From Haematobia irritans (Eukaryota > Arthropoda > Insecta > Diptera > Muscidae): a stretch of 64,000 nucleotides of DNA. Made by a program: the position numbers and the translations under genes. Positions 59,257 to 64,000 of this stretch are shown piece by piece. The notes under the pieces are model-generated. The model was given only the letters and a program-made list of their open reading frames with translations. It was not told the origin of the DNA and did not search any database. The stretch lies in the NCBI RefSeq assembly GCF_050003625.1, contig NC_134399.1, positions 154,684,473-154,748,472 on the forward strand, in the 5' to 3' direction. The stretch's first letter is position 1; the number at the start of each line of letters is the position of its first letter.

Positions 59257-59478
59257 CTGTTGCTTTGTTATATAAATGGGTTTATTTTGGACAACCCACG
59301 TCACAGTTTCATGACAGGCAGGTGCTGTTGTTGAACCATCATAGGTCATATAATGATCGGTGTCTGGTAATAGTCCTCGTATCGAAAGGCGTTTAACAAA
59401 TGCTTCATCTCCTCCGTAACGTATGCGATCTAATTGATCCGTCAGCATTCTTAATTCGGGATTCGATAAATCACCCAA
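59257..59478 (-). CDS. CARP (CA-X/XI-type) internal exon
   Basis: The 222-bp exon encodes 74 residues from LGDLSNPELRMLTDQLDRIR to PIYITKQQ in phase 0. GDEAFVKRLSIRGLLPDTDH and MTYDGSTTAPACHETVTW correspond to the carbonic anhydrase region with the conserved threonine loop (GS-TTPPC-E-V-W). WVVQNKPIYIT is characteristic of CA-X/XI, whose human members read close to IIMNKPVYITR. The acceptor is TTCTATTTTCAG before 59478 and the donor is GTAAGT after 59257. The product is a non-catalytic carbonic anhydrase fold protein, presumably secreted. The next exon is at 1-171. The upstream exons are not in the window. Confidence 0.93.
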
Positions 59479-59939
59479 CTGAAAATAGAAGAATAATTAA
59501 TAATTAAATGTATTCTCTGGAGAAAACTAAAGCGATACAAGAAACTAATATGTATGTTAAAATAATTTGTTTATTAAGCAATTCGCCTAGCAATAAGTAT
59601 TTGTGCCTTTAAATCGTGTGATTTGTTTTTCTTAATATTCAAGATTATTTTCTTTGACATGGAAAATAGTTATTTGATAAAATAACCTAAACAGAGTTAC
59701 AAAATTTTATATTTAGAGTTGGATGATTCTGATGTTTTCAATGCGTCTTCAAGTAGATCGAATTCGTAGATGAGCTGTATGGGTCTACTTTCTGGTAGAG
59801 TCTCCATAAATCAAATGTCCCAATAGATAATGGGGAGCAAAACCGAGTGCATGTTTACCCTCACAAGTCGTATGCTTTATTTTCTTACTAAAAAAGACTT
59901 TTAGTTCAATTCCTACAAAAATTTGTTCCATTTATACTT
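59479..59939. other. Intron upstream of the CARP exon
   Basis: AT-rich intron. 59740-59830 (CTTCAAGTAGATCGAATTCG and GGTAGAGTCTCCATA) may be a very old family B unit. No exon was recognised between here and 64000. Confidence 0.5.
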
Positions 59940-60370
59940 TATTTGTGGTGGCCATTTGAGCATTTGAAAAATTTTCAATGACAACCATTTCTTTACTATT
60001 TTGTTAGTATGCTTGGATTTGCTGTCTTGTTGGAAAACAACTTGCTCCTCAAGGTAGGCGCAAACCACCACAAATTTGATTACAAAATATCAAGGTAGTC
60101 TCCTTTTTTTTAATGATTTTTTATCATCAACCAGCAGAAAAGTTTGCCATCGCCATACTATGAGACTTCCTCTTCCATGTTTGACGGTTTGCTTAACGTG
60201 GTGTTTTAAAGACTTTGTCCTTACCAGGTCATTACCAGCAATACTCTGAGGTATTTACCAGTAATGTTCTTTTGCATCGGATAGAAAGCGTTTTCGTTTC
60301 ATCTGAACATATAGCCAAAGAGCCAAATTTTAATTTTGTTGGAAGTAAACCTTTTAAATTTCATAGGAAC
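59940..60370 (-). pseudogene. Tc1-like transposase relic
   Basis: The minus strand reads MEEEVSWYGDGKL-like text near 60150 and FQQDSKSKHTNKIVKKWLS at about 59985-60045. The latter is the second catalytic motif of Tc1 transposases (QQDNDPKHTSK type). Stops and shifts are frequent and no inverted ends were found. The family is Tc1 proper and distinct from the relic at 14012-16230. Confidence 0.65.
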
Positions 60371-60730
60371 ACAAGAGTAAATTTTACAAAGAACAAGTAC
60401 ACGCAAAGAAAAAAAAAACGTTTGGAAAACGTGTACCGAAAACGTTTTTCTTTTGTTAGAGTTTGTTGAATTGCTTCGAAAAGTATACACTTTTATCACC
60501 AAAAAAATCGTTTGTTACAAAATTTTTATTTTTTCAATAAGAAAAGTTATTTTTGTACCAACAACACAGTCCGTTTCGTTTATATCAAACACTGTTCTTT
60601 TCTGACTTTAGGTTTTTAATAAGACACATTTTACAGTTCATAGTAAAAATTTAATATAGTAGAATGTAATGTTGAACATTTTTTCGGAATCTTCCGACCA
60701 TATCTGGAATATATGTAAAAAAAAAACTTT

Positions 60731-60809
60731 GGTCGAAGCAGGGATCGAACCCACGACCCTTGGCATGCAAGTCAGACGTCGCAATCACTGCTCCACGGTG
60801 CCCAACCAA
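60731..60809 (-). repeat. tRNA-like sequence (reverse) in element F
   Basis: The minus strand reads TTGGGCACCGTGGAGCAGTG, ATTGCGACGTCTGACTTGCA, then TGGGTTCGATCCCTGCTTCG. Box B (GGTTCGATCC) is intact, box A is weak, and the acceptor arms do not pair well. It is most likely a SINE head or tRNA pseudogene. Confidence 0.6.
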
Positions 60810-60908
60810 ATGTATTTTTCTGTTAAATAAACTTTGTTCAATCGGCTCGTGGGCGCCGCAAGCTATGCTATATAAATATAACTTATATGGGTAATTGTCT
60901 ATTGATGA

Positions 60909-60990
60909 CAATAACGGCTACATAGCTCAGTGGTTAGTGTGTTGGCTTACAAATTGCATGGTCCGCGGTTCGATTCTACGTCCAGGCGAA
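60909..60990 (+). repeat. tRNA-like sequence (forward) in element F
   Basis: Reads CGGCTACATAGCTCAGTGGT, TAGTGTGTTGGCTTACAAAT, TGCATGGTCCGCGGTTCGAT and TCTACGTCCAGG. TAGCTCAGTGGTTAG is a good box A and GGTTCGATTC a good box B. The 3' part runs into an A-rich tail (GGTAAAAAAAAATT), as after a SINE head. A true tRNA gene is unlikely because the acceptor stem does not close. Confidence 0.6.
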
Positions 60991-62160
60991 AGGTAAAAAA
61001 AAATTAAAATTTATAAAATCGTATAATTTCTTCTACATTGTTTGTATTACAGAAAAAGGTGCTAAGAACTAAAAAACATCGTGGAAGTGAGAAAGATGTG
61101 GGGGAAAATGCAATTAGCCAGAAAAAATTTTTTTTGAGTTTTTGAGTCTTTATGAAATTGTTTTTACATCCTGGAAAAGAATAAAAGTTTATCACAAAAA
61201 GTATATTCTTTTCTTCCAAATACACATCCTTTCAACAAAAAGCAAATGAGAAACGAACTTTGTTTGTCTAAAATTTCGTTTGGGAGGAAAGAATTATTTT
61301 TTTGCGTGTATATACAGCAATAGGTTCGGCCGGGTCGAATCTTAAATACCCACCACCATGAATCAAATATAATAGTTTCTTGATAATATATAGAATTTTA
61401 TGGAGTTTGATGACAAATGTTCTCCCAAGCAAATCAGTTCAACCAGATTCTACCTATGAAGACTAGATCAGATTCTGGATTTATGAGAACCAATTTTGTT
61501 TGAGTTTTAGAGAAATCATAAACATGTCGTGTATATGATGAAATAACGCCTTGATTTGAAATCTTAAATCTGTAGATTCCGACATTATTCAAATGAATAC
61601 GATGAGTAAAATCTGGATATTTTACTATCAATTTCAGGAAATTTTCATGATCAGTGCGCCTGTTATACCCTGAAATAAGTGTTTTCTTTTCTGAGGAACG
61701 AAATTTTAGACAAGCAAAGTTTTCTTTTGACACAAATTTTAGAGAAAATCGTTGAATCGCTTATCAAAAATTCGTACTTTATACAAAAGAGGAATTTCGT
61801 TTGTCTAAATTCCGGATGAAAATATTTTTTTTGGGTGTGCCCTCAAGAAATTAAATCGGTCTATATCGATGCCTTACCAAACGGACCGGTAAAAATAAAT
61901 GCGATACAGATTTTTGAGGGTCTAAAATTCCAGTATATTTAAATTTTTGTGCAAGTCGGATAAAAACTATAGTTTCTATAAGCCCAAGGAGTTAAATCTG
62001 GACATCGGTCTATGTGGAGGCTATACTAAAACATGGGTCGACACACACCATATTCGGCTGACTTATTTATGGTCATTCACATTACACTTCCAAAATGCAC
62101 TTAAACTAGATTCCAAATGCCATTTGTCATATAAAAAAGGGGCTTTAAATCCTTAACATT

Positions 62161-62418
62161 TTCGAGATTTGGTTGCCTGAATAAGTGGCTATTTTGCAAG
62201 CTTTGGTGTATCTACGAATAAGTGATTACATATTAGATGATTATATGCTTTAAAAACACTACTTATTTCATTGCCGAAAGTATGCCTGGGGAGAAGTACT
62301 TTCCTCCTAGGACATGCGTATATAAATGTAATCCGCAGCGATGCCAATTAATAAGTGGTTATTCATTTTTAAACAGGCTTACCTACAAGATTACCGGGTA
62401 ATGAGAGTTTTTGCTGGG
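62161..62418. other. Spacer beside the second mariner
   Basis: Contains AATAAGTGGCTATTTTGCAA and AATAAGTGGTTATTCATTTT, a possible short inverted or tandem element. No coding signal. Confidence 0.4.
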
Positions 62419-63670
62419 CCGGTCTAACAAAGAAAAACACATTTTTTTTTGTCAAAATTCTTCAAGGGCGATACAACGATTATAACGACCATCCATTTTT
62501 TTGATACAATTTTGGTAGTACTCCTTCGGTTTTGCCTCAAAATAGGCCTCAGTTTCGGCGATCACCTCTTCATTGCAGCCAAATTTTTTCCCTGTGAGCA
62601 TACTTTTGAGGTCTGAGAACAAGAAAAAGTCGCAGGGGGCCAGATCTGGAGAATACGGTGGGTGGGGAAGCAATTCGAAGCCCAATTCATGAATTTTTGC
62701 CATCGTTCTCAATGACTTGTGGCACGGTGCGTTGTCTTGGTGAAATAACACTTTTTTCTTCTTCATATGGGGCCGTTTTGCCGCGATTTCGACCTTCAAA
62801 CGCTCCAATAACGCCATATAATAGTCACTGTTGAGGGTTTTTCCCTTCTCAAGATAATCAATAAAAATTATTCCATGCGCATCCCAAAAAAACAGAAGCC
62901 ATTACTTTGCCAGCGGACTTTTGAGTCGTTCCACGTTTCGGAGACGGTTCACCGGTCGCTGTCCCTTCAGCTGACTGTCGATTGGACTCAGGAGTGTAGT
63001 GATGGAGCCATGTTTCATCCATTGTCACATATCGACGGAAAAACTCGGGTGTATTACGAGTTAACAACTGCAAACACCGCTCAGAATCATCAACACGTTG
63101 TTGTTTTTGGTCAAATGTGAGCTCGCGCTGAACCCATTTTGCACAGAGCTTCCGCATATCCAAATATTGATGAATGATATGACCAACACGTTCCTTTGAT
63201 ATCTTTAAGGCCTCTGCTATATCGATCAACTTCATTTTACCGTCATTCAAAATCATTTTGTGGAATTTTTTGATGTTTTTGTCGGTAACTACCTCTTTCG
63301 GGCGTCCACTGCGTTCACCGTTCTCCGTGCTCATTTTCACCATGCATGAATTCTGCATACCAATCAATTATTGTTGATTTCCCTGGGGCAGCGTCCGAAA
63401 ACTCATTATCAAGCCAAGTTGTTGCTTCCACCGTATTTTTTCCCTTCAGAAAACAGTATTTTATCAAAACACGAAATTCCTTTTTTTCCATTTTTTTCAC
63501 AATAACAAAAGTTGCTTCACAAAAGACGCTCTATCTCACAAACTAATTAACTTACAGACGTCAAATTTTGACACGAATCATTTGAAGGTTGGTACTATAT
63601 AAAAATTATATGCATTTAATACTAGCGACGCCATCTATGTGTCAGACCGGGGACTTATCAGCCAATCTGT
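62419..63670 (-). mobile_element. Himar1-like mariner, copy 2 (reverse), one end lost
   Basis: The 5' inverted end is intact (inverse of ACAGATTGGCTGATAAGTCC at 63651-63670), with TA beyond. At the other side only CCGGTCTAACAAAGAAAAAC remains, and about 20 outer bases of the 3' inverted end are replaced by unrelated text. Both copies share the stretch AGATGGCGTCGCTAGTATTA next to the 5' end. The lost 3' end should stop mobilisation. Confidence 0.9.
62452..63491 (-). pseudogene. Himar1-like transposase, two frameshifts
   Basis: Starts at the ATG at 63491 (MEKKEFRVLIKYCFLKGKNT). The HTH region ISKERVGHIIHQYLDMRK, the first aspartate (TMDETWLHHY), HQDNAPCHKSLRTM and YSPDLAPCDFF are all present, the last two separated as in DD34D enzymes. 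Frameshifts fall near 63340 (before MSTENGERSG) and near 62870 (after GKVMASVF). The last residues GNYVE are lost; it ends ALEEF. It is more complete than the copy at 5959-6893. Confidence 0.9.
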
Positions 63671-63672
63671 TA

Positions 63673-64000
63673 TGGACCGATAGGGATACATTTTTTTAAG
63701 GTTGTCAGCTGCTCCAGGAGGCTCAAGAAGTCAAATCTGAGGATCGATTTATGTGGAAGCTATACCTACCTAAGTTATAAAAGTGGTCAGATATGGCTCA
63801 TTTGCATTATTATCTGACCTTCGTCAATAATAACTACTCGTGCTAAGTTTCATAGCTTCTTGTTGGTGTGATTTAAACCGGCAGTTTGGTCTTTTATTTA
63901 ACCATGAATTGTCTCCCCCTTTCTGGAGGGTATTAAAATATTTTTTATTCACTTTATATATATATATCACCCTTATAAATTTTAACTTCCGATTTCTCTT
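63673..64000 (+). mobile_element. Family A fragment and low-complexity tail
   Basis: ATGGACCGATAGGGATACAT, GAGGATCGATTTATGTGGAA, AAAAGTGGTCAGATATGGCT and a right-end remnant (TTTCTGGAGGGTATTAAAAT near 63930) form a diverged family A 3' part. The (GTCY)n tract is lost. Bases 63950-64000 are AT-rich with TATATATATATC. Confidence 0.65.

Larger units (their letters stand above)
60400..61310. mobile_element. Element F, copy 2, with two tRNA-like heads
   Basis: Ends CACGCAAAGAAAAAAAAAAC and TTTTTTTGCGTG, flanked by TA (60398-60399, 61311-61312), 911 bp. It is collinear with F copy 1 on both sides. Its middle holds two tRNA-like sequences in opposite orientation that are not evident in copy 1. No transposase is encoded. 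Confidence 0.75.
60392..62160 (+). mobile_element. Composite repeat family B, copy 4, holding element F
   Basis: The first eight bases (AACAAGTA) precede the F insertion. B resumes at 61311 with TATATACAGCAATAGGTTCG, GCCGGGTCGAATCTTAAATA and internal units (CAAGGAGTTAAATCTGGACA). A further block at about 61673-61847, absent from other B copies, probably is another small insertion. The right end is missing. Confidence 0.7.

Noticed and set aside
60909..60990. Functional tRNA gene
   Set aside because: Boxes A and B look good, but the acceptor stem does not pair, the sequence runs into an A-rich tail, and it lies inside a mobile element.

Overview
The window is fly nuclear DNA, AT-rich and packed with repeats. 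It is most simply read as one very long intron of a single host gene, filled with transposable elements. Two short exons on the minus strand frame it. One lies at 59257-59478 and the next at 1-171, where it runs off the window. Both encode a carbonic anhydrase-related protein (CARP) of the CA-X/XI type. Their splice sites agree (GT donor at 59256-59255, AG acceptor at 173-172, both phase 0), so the intron is about 59.1 kb. No other host exon was recognised inside it.

Two mariner copies are closely similar in protein to the irritans-subfamily element Himar1, first found in the horn fly. The SINE/LINE set and the GTCY/TA-bearing repeats also point to a calyptrate, probably muscid, fly such as Haematobia or Stomoxys. 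The species is an inference.

Layout. 0.4-2.1 kb: composite repeat family A (reverse). 3.1-8.7 kb: a reverse family B copy holding element F (with another B and a MITE inside) and a Himar1-like mariner (with a family A copy inside). 8.7-10.5 kb: SINE, MITE, a 63-bp LINE tail and a mariner relic. 10.6-12.7 and 16.5-18.8 kb: two family C copies, with a hAT-like element inserted in a Tc1-type relic between them. 18.9-28.2 kb: three family A copies, one with a 232-bp TA microsatellite. 29.2-35.2 kb: family A holding a MITE, a SINE and D, with B and a Helitron inside D. 35.5-38.6 kb: an unassigned TIR element and a DD37E element. 39.9-44.1 kb: 29-bp arrays and family A. 45.8-50.5 kb: family B holding a Helitron that holds a DD41D rosa-type element. 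50.6-53.3 kb: family A ending in a 646-bp palindrome, then a MITE. 54.8-58.4 kb: a full SINE and family A with a LINE inserted. 59.3 kb: CARP exon. 59.9-63.9 kb: Tc1 relic, family B with element F, and a second Himar1-like copy.

The elements are not a cooperating gene system. They form a stratified record of insertion in which nesting gives relative ages. The main points for follow-up are the intron itself, a LINE/SINE pair sharing a 3' end and a (CCTAA)n tail, a microsatellite grown inside a repeat, the large palindrome, the 29-bp module shared by unrelated families, and two opposed tRNA-like heads inside a TA-flanked element. All transposase genes seen are broken or truncated. The rosa catalytic domain and the LINE RNase H region are the longest open frames.
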